Positions 38,481 to 52,199 of a stretch of DNA of 64,000 nucleotides are shown piece by piece. The notes below the pieces were generated by a model. That model had not been told where the DNA came from. It ran no database searches and was given only the letters and a program-made list of their open reading frames with translations. Made by a program: the position numbers and the translations under genes. The DNA is from Plasmodium brasilianum (taxonomy: Eukaryota; Apicomplexa; Aconoidasida; Haemosporida; Plasmodiidae). The DNA lies in contig NW_027122933.1 in the NCBI RefSeq assembly GCF_023973825.1, positions 31,208 to 95,207 on the forward strand, read 5' to 3'. Position 1 is the first letter of the stretch. Each line of letters begins with the position of its first letter.

Positions 38481-39817
38481 GGAAATGGTTAATTATATTT
38501 TTCATGATCTTTTATTTATAGTAATACTTTCTGTAAAAACAATAGTGCTAAACATGTGGTTCATACTCCTGATACACATAAAGGCATTATTTAATTTGTT
38601 AAAATTGTCAATTATTGTTTTTAATAATAATTTAATGACATATTATACTATATTTACATGTATATGTATTTCAAACTGCATAATAAGTTATATAACAAAG
38701 AAAATTATAAAAATAATAAAATATAATTTTTTCACAAATACATTTATATAATATTAACTTGAAATATTTCTAACATAATTAATCTATAGGAATTATTTTT
38801 ATAATTCACATACAAATTCAACATATGATAAATAATTTATTCTTTTTAAATAAATTATTTCAGCAATAAAAAAATTCCTTTTGTTTATATTTTAAAGTAT
38901 AATATTAAAAGAAAAAGAACAAATTTTAAAGATTAAAAAAATATTTTTTAAATTTAAGTTGTTTTTCCTTCAAATTTACTTTTTTTTTTTACGTTTATAA
39001 ATAAAAAAATATTTCAGTTTCTTAAAATTTTGAAGTTTATGCTTTTCATTTTAAAAAAGAATTGTATATTTAATTATGTACCTAAGCTCATAAAATAAAG
39101 TAGAAGGGGTAAAATTAAAATATTAACCATATTTCCTAAATTATGGAGTCTGCTTATAAGGATATTTCTTTACTATATATTTTTAACTCCACAGTTATAC
39201 CATTTAAAAGCATAATATGTGTATTAAAAATATTTTTTAAAATAAATATATATCATAATGTATATATGATAATGCTTATTTCCTAAAATAAACTGTAAAT
39301 TCTCTTTTGTGTTAAATATATATATATATATATAACGCGGTACATTCAATTAAATTCATAATGTACTAAAAAAGAAGTATTTTGTTTATAATTTTAAAGG
39401 AATAATGTCGTTTTTTACTTATACAACATATAATTATTTAAGACTAGAAAAGAACAAAAAAAAATAATTAATAGATTTTTTAATAGTAATAAATATAATT
39501 TGGTATAAACATAAGTATTATTATACAATTACACTTCTACACATTAGTATTAAATAATATACAATGTTTGTTTAAAAAATCTAGTTAATACAGATATATA
39601 TATATATGAACCGAAATGCTCTGTTTAGCTAAGAAAATATATTGAAACAAAAAATGAAAAAACTTATTACATTAAAATTAACTAAAAAACAGTTATTATA
39701 TTTATGTCATCATTGCTATGCATCAAAAAGTTCAGGTACATTGAAGTAAATTTATGAAAGTTCAGTAATTATAGGTATATTTGTTATCAATATATATCAA
39801 CTAGGAAATTGTAGATG
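38481..39817. other. Spacer
   Basis: A/T-rich; includes the last part of the PIR-module duplication and an (AT)n tract near 39318-39334. The plus-strand frame at 38485..38751 is hydrophobic and has no family motif. Confidence 0.5.
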
Positions 39818-40701
39818 TTATTTGTTAAATATTACTGTCTTATGTAAAGAAGGATAAGTTGTGTTATTCAAACGACTTTTTTTATGTGTTACCTTTATTT
39901 GTTTTACAGATATTCTGTACAGATAAAAAACTACAATTATAACTATAAACGTGAGTACAAAGAATCCTCCATAACTCGAATATAGTTTATTATCCAATAA
40001 AGTTACATCAAAAACAATTTCTTTCAAATATGGTATTTTGTTTAAAAAATATAGCAGTATTCCATTTACTACATAAAAAATACTTAAAGTAAAAATCCAA
40101 AATTGTTTTTTTTTTATACCTTTTTTTAATGAGTTAAAATCAGCAATCGTTGCATTCCTAACTATATTTTTATAATATATTTTGTCAAATGTTCTTTTTC
40201 CACTATATGAATTTCTTCCGATGCACGTAGAAGATTTACTTCTTCTAGGTACTTTATAATCTCCTCCATTGTTTAGTGAATATTTATTTGTCCGTATATT
40301 TTTTCCTTTAACTATTTTTTCATTATAATATGTATCTTTTTTTTCGTACGTTCCATTGTTGGGTATCACTTCATTTATCCGTACAGTACTTGAACAGTTC
40401 TCTTTTTTATATTTTGCTAGTAAACGATAAGTTGTTGGACCTAATTTTCCATCAACATCACATTTCTCATCTAAATATATATTATATTTACCCTAAAAAA
40501 ACAAAGAAAGCATTCATAATTTTGTAAAATAAATAATATAATACCAACAGAATTATAAATAAAAATAAAACCTAAATAATAGTAATCATACATGTATCCA
40601 TATTATTATCATACCACTTCATTCTTAAGATGATATCCCCATGTTAAAAGGATAAACGTAGAAATTTTAATAAAAAAGATTAACTTAAATTTTTCTTTCA
40701 T
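39818..40701 (-). CDS. Two-TM exported protein, divergent type
   Basis: Exon 1 40615..40701 (MKEKFKLIFFIKISTFILLT, donor GTATGA), exon 2 39818..40492 (acceptor TTTTTTTAG), intron 122 bases; 253 aa. It shares the family front end: 29-codon hydrophobic exon 1, DEKCDVDGKLGPTTYRLLAK with Arg52 as RxL export-type motif, and VIPNNG. After that it differs: no KELDY or HFHFEKKW box. Instead it has a basic, Ser-rich stretch (VPRRSKSSTCIGRNSYSGKR) and KIYYKNIVRNATIADF, then a TM segment (FWIFTLSIFYVVNGILLYF), a short loop LLDNKLYSSYGG, and a second TM (FFVLTFIVIIVVFYLYRISV) with a Lys-rich tail. It is best called a Plasmodium exported protein of unknown function that shares exon 1 and the export region with fam-l/fam-m. 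It holds the same position after the PIR module as the KELDY-type gene at 32965. Confidence 0.88.
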
Positions 40702-41024
40702 GATACAAAATTTTAATTATATAATATATTCATTAAGGAAAAAATTAACATTAATATAATGTTCTTTTAATTACAAAGGACATTATTTTTATTTTCCTAA
40801 TATTTTACCATAAAAAATTAATAATACGTACATAATATAATGCAATTTACAATGAATACAAAGGAAAATAACTTTAAAATTATGTTGTAAAATAATTATC
40901 CCAATGTTATTTATAAAAAACTACATTTCATTAGTATAATCTAATATAAATAAATGTCCAATATATATAAATTAATTATTTAATGTATTGCTGTACGTAA
41001 ATAATTTTATTTTTTATTCCACTG

Positions 41025-41043
41025 AAAAAAAAAAAAAAAAAAA
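41025..41043. repeat. Poly-A tract
   Basis: Nineteen consecutive A residues in spacer DNA. Confidence 0.9.
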
Positions 41044-42785
41044 GATACATGAATACTTCTAAATATTAAGTTTATATGTAATATAAAATGTACAGAATAT
41101 ATATAATTTATTGTTAAATTTATAGAGAGAAACGTAAGTAATCTTAATAATATTTTGTTAATAATAATTATAATTTAATAAACATTATATTATAGAAAAA
41201 TTGCTTATTCATAATAAAATACTAATTATTTTAACAATATAATAATATTAAAAATATTGAAAAAAAGCAAAAATCCGTTGTATAATTGTGCTATATTACT
41301 TATTTTACTAAATCATTTACTATGTAAATTTATAAATTCGTTATTTGTTTATAATATATTAAAAAAATAAAATTTATAACGAAGAAAATTAAAAATAAAA
41401 TTTTAAAAGTTAAATAAAGAATGATTTTATATTTTTCCAATATACGTTATGGAATTAATAATTTTTAATTATACATAATTTATGCAATTAATTCTAAATG
41501 AAAATTTTTAAATATACTTAAATTTTTTATTTTTTTTAAACAATTATATATTTATAAAAAACATTTATATAATAAATAAGAAAAAAAAAGTAATATATTA
41601 TTAAACTACTGACTTAAAATGTTTTATTCTTGTAAAATAAAAATTGGAATTCTTTATTTTTTTTTTTAAAGTAGTAAATATTTTCATATTTTGTGTAACA
41701 CAATTACTATTATATAAAAAATAAATATACTATTTTTCTTTTTTAACTAAACATTTTAGTAACTTCATACATATGGATGCTTATAAATATTCAATATTAA
41801 ATAAATAAATAAATAATTAAATGATTATTTTACTAAAACAATGTTGTACTTTTTATGAGAAGAACAATATTAATAATTTAATAATTAAAATAAATACACA
41901 ATAAAGTAAATTATGTTCATAAATAATAATAAGATCTCAGATGTATATAAATATTTTAATTAACAGACACTTATTCGAAGAGCATAAATGATTTATCTAC
42001 AAATAATTTATATATGTTACATATGCCAATTAATAGATATATATATTAATGATTTACCTTTTTTATAATTATAATAAGAATTATATATAATTATAAAAGT
42101 AAGAATTATTATATGAGAATTCCTTGTGTTATAAAAGATATTACAAGTAAATTATAATATTTTAGTTATCTTATATTTACTAAAGTCCACATGTTTATTA
42201 AAAGCAAGAGCAAATATGTTTTTACTAGTTATAGTACTTTTAGGTTAATTTTAATATAAAATATTAAAATTAATACAAAAAACTTCAAATTAGTAATACG
42301 TTATAATATATATACATATATATATAATAGTCTTACAAATAAATTATAATTCTCTTTTAACTTTCAACAGCATTACTGCAGTGCTATATTTATCTCGCAT
42401 AATTTCATTCCCGATAGATTGAGATTTAGATTTTAAATAATATACATAATTTATTTTATGAAACCATAATTTTAAAACAAGGACACTGGTATAAAAACTA
42501 ATTAAAATATTTCGTTTCTTCTATTACTAAAAGTTTTCTTAATGCTAATAAGATTATTTCATAATATATTTACTAGTATTGTTGGAAGCATAAAATATAT
42601 AGTTTTTATTATTAGTAAATTTTAATTTAATTAAAAAAAATAATTCATATTAATATTATAATTAACTATACTTAAATAATATTTTTCAAAATGTTTAATT
42701 AATTTTATATAGTAACAATGTAACATTGGAAAAATTAATATAAAACTCCTTATTATAAATATAATAAATAAATAAATTATAGATT

Positions 42786-42807
<22 letters not shown>
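42786..42807. repeat. Poly-A tract
   Basis: About 22 consecutive A residues, one of the longest homopolymers in the window. Confidence 0.9.
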
Positions 42808-42816
<9 letters not shown>

Positions 42817-44272
42817 AAAAATGAGAAAATAAATTAAAGTAATAGTTTTTAGTTAATTTTTTTAAAATACTAAAAATTGAATGTACAACATATAAGTTAA
42901 ACAAAATTATATTTTTTTTTATTAGATTATAAGATCTGTTAAAATATTTATATATATCAATGACACAAAAAATTTTATTTTCCAATTGTTATAGATACAT
43001 ATTTATTTGTATAATATATCTTCTAAAGGTTCACATTCAATTTTTTCTTGAACTTTTTTTTTTTTTACTTTATATATATTAATTCTATAACATATAATTA
43101 AATTTTTTTTTTAATATTGTATTATTGAATAATAAATATATTTTTACGTGAAAATTGTTCGTTGAACTGCAGCTAAAATATTATCTATAATTATATTAAC
43201 TAACAATAGTAATATATAATCGTTTAAGGATGCTTAATATAAGTTTCACATATAATACTTGTTATTTTATAATGAGTTTTTGTTAACGCAAATAACTAAA
43301 TTAATTTGTTTAGTAATAAATCTTTTTTAATAATTTTTTTCATATATATTTATAATATATTCTTCTAACAAAAATATATATTGTACTAGTGAAACATCTC
43401 CTTAACATAATTAATATTAAACGTCAATTAAGTAAATGTTTAATATATGTTTTATCAGTTATAGAGTACAAAATATTCATTAACTTCATTTTATATTTAT
43501 AAATGTAGTGTTTTCCGGATGCATTATCATTTTACCCAAAAACTAATATAAGAATTTATATATATTGTTAGAAATTAAAAACTTTGTTATACAGATTATA
43601 ACTTAATCCTTAATGTTAACTTTTTATATAAATTTATTTTTTAAAATGAATATAAGTAATATTATTTTTTGAGTTACATCAAGATTATATTTTGAGACGT
43701 TAATAGAGCTACAATTTTTTTTGCTAATTTAATTGTTCTAAGTTTATTAATTATATCTATGAATTTAAATTTATTTCTATATTAAATATAACTATAATGT
43801 GTTTCTTATATTTGATGCTTCAACTAATCATAAAATGAATTAATTAGACTACATTTTGCGTAAGATTAAAATGAATAAAAATAATCTGCCAATATATTAT
43901 TAAAACACACGGTGTACTCAAGCCTTAAATTATTACTTAATATCACAATCAAATATATTTTTTTATATAAAACCAATATTAATAGTGTATTCCAAAATTA
44001 TAGTAATTTATATAAAATAGATATATGAAAAAAAAGTATTATAATAAAAATTAAACTAATAATAATATTAAAAAATATATAAAAAAATACATTCAAATAA
44101 ATAAAAAAATTTAAAAAAAAAAATGATTATATTTTAATTGTACCTATTTATTTCGTGCTTTTTGTAATTATGGATAATTAATAAAAATGTATATTTATCT
44201 CAATTTTGTATGTTTTTTAATATCTTTAAACTTAATCATTTAATAGTATATATAACACCAAGGAAATGATGT

Positions 44273-46133
44273 TCATTCTTGTATATTTACTACACTAAAT
44301 CTCCTCCTTTCAGAATTCCTATATGTACGTTTTATGAATCTCCTTGGGAATCTTTGAGTACTTAATTCAGAGAAATTATTCCTATATCTTTTTTTCCTTT
44401 TTCTAGCTTTACCTATACATGATCCAAAGGGAGTAAACTAATGAACAAATTAAAGACGTAAAACATATAAAATATGATTAAAATACAATTGCAAAATTTT
44501 AAAATAAATTTATTATTAATAGAAACTTATAATGTACTAATAATATAAAACGAAATTTTGTATTTACTTTAACATAAAAAAATAAAACAAAAATTATTCC
44601 CATTACTAAAGCAGTTACAATGGAAATACGAACAAAAGTATTTTGTAATATATTAGATTCTGTATATTTTCCAATATTTTCTTGATCAAATGAATTTTTA
44701 TCATCAGAAAATGTTATTTGATTAGAGTTTAAAACTTGTATACGTCCTGAATAACGTTCCGCTGATTCATTTTCACCAATTCTTTTAACAAATATATTTA
44801 ATGCTTGCGTTGGCCATGTTTTTCCCTCCTTTAATCGATAAACTTCAGAATTTGCTTCTTTCATAAGAATATCTCGCTTAACCAGTTCCTCTACATACCT
44901 CCAAAGTCCTAACGTATCTCCCTTCGATTTCTTAGTAGGACAATGCAGTTTTCCCTCTGCGTCTAATTTCCATCTAAGATCTATCTGTTTTCCTTTTGGG
45001 GGGGGAATCATGTTATTTATTGTTTCTGAACTAATAAGTCCTGCTTTTTTCCTAATTTCTTCATGTTGCTCAACCACTTCTGGAATTACACTGTATTCTG
45101 CCTTTTTACCTCCTGAAAATCTTTCATTATTCCGTTGTTCTTCACTATTTTCAACGACATTCATATTTCGTGTCAAGTAAGATGCTGAAACTAAACTACA
45201 TGGTAAATCTCTGCTTTCTTTATTAATATTACAAGTAGTAAAAAGAATTGAGTCCAAAAATTCTTCTTCGAAAAATTTAGAGTGCAATTCTTTTTCAACT
45301 GTTTTAGTTTTTCTAAGACTTTCTAGTCCATCACAATTTTCCATACCTGTAGATCGTAATGCAGATAGGAGATTATTAGGCTTATACTCATCATCGCATT
45401 TCAAGAAATAATGTGGGCAAAACGATGCATTATTCCAACAACAACTACTTTTTTTATCTTCGTATAATTTACTGATAGCATTAATGTAACTTTTATATTT
45501 ATTTATACTAACATCCGTACAAGTATTTTTACTTTTAATAATACTATAATTTGTAAAATAATCATATAAATATTTCTCTTTTTTTCTATTTTTCAGTTTT
45601 TCTAAACTTTCATGAACAAAGTAATTACAATTATTTATCCTATAATTGGTACTAAGAATAGATCCTAACCTAACAAATTCTTTAACAACCTCTTCTATAT
45701 TATTACTTGAACCTGATTTAAACAAATTCCTTATTTCTTCATTTACCCAATATGTGTGATTTAAACAATGGCTATTATAATCCTTTGATTTACTTATTTC
45801 TGATAAATATTTAAAATTTCTTTCAATTTTTTTACAAAGATGTGTACAAGCAACTTTGTCAATGCATTTTGCATAATTTTCTTCCTTACAAATACTATTT
45901 TTAGTCAGATTTTCATCTGAATTAAATTTACTATATGCCTCATAAGAAGGTAGCCTTTTTAAAATTTCATCCTGAAAATCGAATAAATAAAATGTATTAA
46001 ATAAAAACTGTTGTTCTTATAAAAAATATATTTGCTAATAATTTATGTTAAAAATAATATTACAATAAAGTTGCACAAACTGTTATTTCTATGAAACACA
46101 AAAATATACAAAAACGCTTTCGTCTCCTTCCAT
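44273..46133 (-). CDS. pir: PIR protein, long form
   Basis: Exon 1 46116..46133 (MEGDES), exon 2 44568..45971, exon 3 44273..44437; 528 aa, all introns phase 0. Exon 2 starts DEILKRLPSYEAYSKFN, the classical PIR LPS motif. Cys-rich outer-domain motifs follow: YAKCIDKVACTHLCKKIERN, HCLNHTYWVNEEI, NYRINNCNYFVHESL, CCWNNASFCPHYFLKC. A long extra section (EEQRNNERFSGGKKAEYSVI to WPTQALNIFVKRIGENESAE) makes it much longer than the 318-aa PIR at 58857. A single TM (about 455-473, VTALVMGIIFVLFFYV) ends at a Lys codon before a GTAAAT donor. The tail begins FTPFGSCIGKARKRKKRYRN and is strongly basic. PIR proteins are variable antigens of the infected cell. The exon 1 donor, GTTTTT, is weak, so the first six residues are the least sure. 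Confidence 0.9.
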
Positions 46134-49100
46134 TCCCACAGTTTCCCTTCAATTTTAGGATGTATGTACTAGAATAAAAAATAAAAACTATAAATATACG
46201 AATGTATATTTATTTATATATCGGGATTTCTAAGAATTTTTCTTTTATAATTAATTATGTCCGTTTATATATTGCATATTGTAAAATAACTAAAATATTT
46301 CTTAAAAAAAATTATAATGGTATTTTATTTTTTTGTATTTAATAATATTAAATAAAAAGTAAATACCTTAAACACTGATACTATATAGTATCAAACAGTA
46401 AATAAGGAATAATATAATATATCACAACTTTATGATTTATATAAATACATAATGAAAAATTATTATAATGTTTTTTTATAATAGTAAATATCATTTTTAG
46501 TATACATAAATAAAAATTTACGGTTTAATGATATTTTTTTGAATGATATTTTGTACTTTTAAATATTTACATTGTCCTAATTACGGATGCCAAGTTATAT
46601 TAAAAAATTTACTTCCTGTACAATACTTATTTCATTATTATACATATTATCATTCTATTAAAATTATATATTTTATCCTAATTTAGGAAATACAATCACA
46701 GATGCTCTCATTACCTTCCTTAACTATATTCAAGTTACAAAAAGAAAAAATAAGTAAATGATGGAAATATTTCTATAAAGAACATATGAAACGTAACAAA
46801 CACGGGTTTTTTAATATGTTAAAAAATATTTCTTATAATTTATACATTTTAATTAAATTCTATTATTTTTTATATAGACTATATAAAAAGAATATAAAAT
46901 TTTCTACTTTGTTAATTTCAGTTTAAGTCATTGATCAACATTTTATTATTTAAAATATATTAGAGTATCCTTAATAAAAATTTTGTTATGCATTAATTAA
47001 TTTATAAATAAAATAATCAGATTATTTTTTTTTATAAAACCCTTTTATGAAAAAATTATAAATGTTAATTTACTTAATAATAAGGAGAGAAATATTTTTA
47101 TTTATCCAGAATAATAAAAATATTGTTACAAATTTAACTGTAAATTAATTTATGTAATCTATTTATGTTAAGCTTGGGAAATATAATTAAAATATCTACT
47201 TTATTTTTTGTATATACTAAAATAATATGGAAAGATAATATTACTATTTAATAAAATTTATAGATGCTAGTTAACGATTATTATGCCTTTTTATATTAAT
47301 AATTATAAATGAACTAAAATATAATTAATTATATAAATAAATTAAGAAAATATTAACGATTATTTTCCTACCTTCCTAGATATATGTCTTTGCTGTAAAC
47401 AATTTTAAAATAGTTATCATATAAAATTTTATAATTTCGCCAGAAGAAAACCATCATTTATAATAAAACTATTGTACATAAAAAAATTATTACAAATTAT
47501 ATATATTAATTTTTCATTGCAATTTTTTTTATGAATAACAGATAAGATATATTTTATTTTATTTTCTTACAGCTAATATTATTTATTAATATGGATTTTT
47601 ATTTTAATATACAAATGTAATTCTTAATTTTTTTATAATTTTTGTATTTTTTGGTTACAAACAAGTTATAATTACGTATAAATGCAAGTTTTCTGAATAA
47701 ACTTGCAATTGCAACGAATAAATAAATAAATATTTATCACTTAATTTTTCCGTGAATAAAAAACAAATAATATATAGTTTTATAAAAGATTTTATACCAT
47801 AATTTTCATTTATAATATATATTTTTTATGTTATATATTTTATTCAAACGGAAGCATTAAAAATTTTACTACTTAAGGGGAGTATTTTTGTCATTCGTCA
47901 GATTATGCAAAATTAAATAATGCTACTTTACGGAAATTACATAACTTTAATAAAATATTTTAATTATTTTGATAGTTATGTAATTTCCTTAAATTATTAA
48001 AAAAAAATGTTCTTCCTATGTAAGAATATTTAGTTAATTTTACAGGAATACTCGTGCTTTGAATTTTTTAAATTATACCTTAATATATAATCATTGTTAT
48101 CATATAATAATTATTTAATATATAATTATTTTTATAATATTTTACTATTTTTATTTATTACATTAATTATGTTGTACAGTAATAAATGATACTCACCAAA
48201 TTAATTAATATTTAAGTTAAAAAAATTTTTTTAATGGAATGAAGTTCCGGAGAAGAATAGTAAGAATATTTTCTTTTTTTAATGATTATTATAATATTGT
48301 TGATTTATTTTTAAACAAAAATTGTTTATTATTAGTAATATAAACATAAATTTCACAGATTAAAGAATAATATATAATATTGATAGACTAATATGTTTAG
48401 AAAATCCTCCATTTTTATATATTTAAGAAAATTTTGACATATCTTGTTTATATGGTACATTATTGATAATGATTGATCTTGTTGTAAAATGATATATTAA
48501 AACAAAAAACAGTTTATTTTTATCACCTACATTTTATGTTTATGTTTATATTTAGTTTAAGTACATATATTCATATATAATTGAGATGGAAAATATTATA
48601 ATATGTTTTTATGTAACTGTTAAAAAAACCACTATATTTGGAGATCATTATATATAATATTATTCATAAGGTATAAAATGTGTTATTATTTAAAATTAAT
48701 ATTAATAAATATAAAAAATATGCATATACATTTTATATGTAATGAGCTATTTTAAAAGATACGGAAATTATACGTTAATGAAATTTTATTGTATACTACA
48801 TTTTTATGTATTATTAAAATGTAAATAAAATTCTTATCATACGAAGCTATTTTTATAATTTTATATTTCACGTAATAATGCTCTATTTTTTATGATCATA
48901 CTTTTATATATTATGTGTACAAAGATTTATAATCATCTAATTGCCTCATTAGTTACATATCATAGGTATAAAAGAATAAATTGCTATACAGTAGAAGTGG
49001 TTTAAGTAAGTGTACGCTTTTATTATAAAAATAAATAAATAATAAATAACGAAAAAACCGTCTTATTTTAATATAAAAAAATGTTCCATTAAAAAAATAT

Positions 49101-51257
49101 ATTAATAAAATAAAGCTAATTTATTAAAAAAACTAATTTACCCCCTAATTCAATTCCTTTACCAATTTTAAATATATTATATTTTGTATAAAACTCTTTT
49201 GTGTATGTATGGATATATTTTAAATAAATATATACAATATTTATTGTTAATTTTTGAGGAGATAATTCAATAAAAGTGTACATAAAATTATGTTCACATC
49301 TTTTGTTAAGCATAAGAAATAAACGAATAAAATACCATCAAACTTAACGATATAACTTCTTTTAATAAATATATTATAGTGACATTTATTCTAATCTTAT
49401 ATTAAAAAATATTTTTTTAATTTCATATTGTTACTTATTATGCTATTCTTTTTTCCTCAATAGATGTGTTATATATATTTTTACACAATTTAATAAGAAT
49501 AACATAGCTTCCATATTATAATTGTTAGATATCCTGACATAAAATCATTTCTATAGATATATATTATATATAAAAATAAAACATAAAATTTATTATCAAT
49601 AAAAAAAATTTATTAATTTTTCGGTTTCTAGTATATCTTTAATATAGCATATATTTCTTTTCAATACTAAATGAGGAATATGTAACCCATGATATACATT
49701 CATAAATATTTCATTAAATATTTATCCATATACCAGTACTACATTAAAAGTATATAAATATACCATTATATCAAGTTTCCTATTCAATACTTTATAAAAT
49801 AAAAAATATTAAAAGTAATATAAGAGAAATATCTCAAAATAGTTATTATTTAGATAATTTATTGAATAAATATATTGAAAAATGAAAAAACTTAGGATAT
49901 TTATAAATATTAATAAAAAATTAAAATAACCTAAAAATAATTTAATTCATAATGACATTTTAATAATTCTTGTAATTTATATCAGATAATGTACTTGTTT
50001 AGTAGATAATAAACTAAGTGCAAAATCACTATTTTAATATTGCTATAGGGTAATACAATCCAAAAACCTATTAAAAAAGAAATAAAAAAAAAATATTAAA
50101 AAACAAAACAAGTAATATATATAATTAATAATATAATTATTTTACTTTTTTTAAAATCGATATTTGTGTCAAATACCATGAATTATAAAATGCATAATAT
50201 CTAAAGTAACTATTATTACAATATGAAAATAAAATCACGTAGCATATTAAGAAATGATATATAAACTTTCCATTGTTTAATCCTAAATAAAACTTATTTA
50301 GAAAGAAATACAGCAGATTATACTTTAATATGTTCTTAATTATTGTCCTTTAATTTAATATTTAAACGGTATAAAAAATAAACAAAATATATAGATTATT
50401 TAAATACAAATTCTCAATATAACATAAATACATATAATTTGTTAATCATTTAGTAAAAACTACAATTAGGCACAAAAATAGTGTAACTGTTGGTTTAAAC
50501 ATTTCCCTTAATTGTAATGATTTAAAATGTTAACTTCTGTAAGTAATTATATCTAAATAATAAATAAAAAAGCACAATATTTCACGATATATTTACATTT
50601 TCGCATTTATACTATGTAAAAAATCAAGTCTTTTAAAAAGATTTTTACAACCAATAAATTTTATAAAATATTTCGCATAATACAAATTTTAAAGAATAAA
50701 TATTGATATTCTCCTTTTGGTGAAAAAAATATATATATACGTTTCCATGTAACGAGAATTATTCATATATATACACTGAATGCAAAAAAAGGTATATTTA
50801 TGGTTAACAACAATAATGCATTTTCTAAAATAACCTAGAAATATCATCATATTAGACTTTATCGAAAAAAAAGAAAATTATTAGCAAATATAAAATGACA
50901 CACTCCAATAAAATTATATGAATTTTTCCATTATATATTAGTTTTAATATATATATATATATATATTATTTGTGAAATCTACTTTAACATGAATACGTAT
51001 ATATAGAAACAAAAATTTTAGTTAAGCTGAAGTAATTCCTTAAATTCCAAATTTAAAATTATTCAAACAATAAAAAATTCAAATTAACAAAAGAACTAAA
51101 GACATACTTTTTTTTTGTCTCCTTATAAAAACACTGATATATTTAGGTGTATTCATAACATATAAATAGTTATTGTTATAGTTCTTAATTATATCACTAA
51201 AGATATATGTATATATGTTAAATTTATCTTTACAGAAATATATATATTACTTTTTAT
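46134..51257. other. Long intergenic spacer
   Basis: About 5 kb with no recognisable gene. From about 50.30 kb it is the flank of the decayed gene-pair duplication. The minus-strand frame at 49116..49313 was inspected and has no family motif. Confidence 0.55.
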
Positions 51258-52199
51258 TTAATTATTTCTGAACTTAATATTTTCATATTTTATAACTTTT
51301 TTATAATAATAAACAATCACTATTATAAATATGACAACAAATATAAGAAAAGTTACGCTATAAAAGAAAATAAATGATTTATGTATTTTTTCTTAATTAC
51401 ATCCACTTATGTTTATCAATATCATCAGAAGCCCCTCTACCCCATATACAAATATATGTTCACCAGATGAAGTTGAATATAATAAGTTTAATAGACCCAA
51501 AAACTCACCTTCTGCAATTTTCTCTAATGAATGATCTAACATGGGTGGTATCAGTACAAAGGAAAATAACAAAAGTAAAGCAATTTTTATTCTATGTTTT
51601 CTACGTACTACTTTTTTATATTTTTTATCATCAATTATGTTCACGTTTTTAACGTAATCCTCATAATCAAGTTCTTTAAATATTTTTTTTTCATAATCGT
51701 AACATTTTTTTGTTTCAGTTATAACACATAGTTTTTTCAATAATCTTACCGTATTCCTCAATATATAATGAATTTGTAGATGAAGGTTTGTATTTTTTTT
51801 TTGGATCATTTTTTATTGTTAGATATATATTTTTATTTTTTCACTTTATTGTTTGGCATTACTTCTTTAAAATTTTCAATAATTCAATCTTTATCCTGTT
51901 TACATTTTGCTAATAATCGATTATTTCTTGTATTTAATATTTTACAAAGATTGTATTCTTCATCCAAATTATTATTTAACGAGCTCTAAAAAGAAGCAGA
52001 AATAAAAATATTTCTTACTTAAATACAAAAATATTCTCAAACTAAAAGAATCATTAATGAAAATAAATAATTACAATATTAATAATACAAATGTCTTTGG
52101 ATAATATTATAATACCCATGTTATTGTAATGTGACATATCCAATATAACAAGATAAATGTAGTAATTTTAATAAATAAGAATAGAATTTTTTGTTCCAT
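51258..52199 (-). pseudogene. Decayed KELDY-type exported protein
   Basis: Broken counterpart of the gene at 12788-13742. Exon 1 52116..52199 has 28 codons (MEQKILFLFIKITTFILLYW) and differs near its end (HITITW) by small indels. Exon 2 starts at 51985 with SSLNNNLDEEYNLCKILNTR, keeps NRLLAKCKQDKD, then hits TGA and later TAA. A long open piece (51393..51809) holds TETKKCYDYEKKIFKELDYE, the basic stretch and first TM (IALLLLFSFVLIPPMLDHS), and ends at a stop after ISGCN. The second TM with YYYKKVIKYENIKF continues in another frame to a TAA at 51258. At least three breaks. The best open piece lacks the export region. Confidence 0.88.

Larger units (their letters stand above)
36070..39230. repeat. 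PIR-module duplication, copy 2 (partner 29.27-32.35 kb)
   Basis: Same gene-relic order and landmarks as copy 1 (see that entry). This copy is followed by an exported gene of a different subtype (39818-40701) from the one after copy 1, so the modules have diverged or recombined past this point. Confidence 0.7.
40702..44272. other. Intergenic A/T-rich spacer
   Basis: About 3.6 kb of very A/T-rich sequence with poly-A runs at 41025-41043 and 42786-42807. The minus-strand frame at 42695..42985 is a run of F/Y/I/N codons and is not gene-like. Confidence 0.6.

Noticed and set aside
38485..38751. Plus-strand hydrophobic open frame of 88 codons
   Set aside because: Made mostly of I, L, F, Y, N and K codons; no motif; next to a dead minus-strand PIR whose upstream part may cover it.
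42695..42985. Minus-strand open frame of 96 codons
   Set aside because: Includes a long poly-A/T tract read as Phe; typical low-complexity noise.
49116..49313. Minus-strand open frame of 65 codons
   Set aside because: Reasonable composition but no start context, splice partner or family motif.
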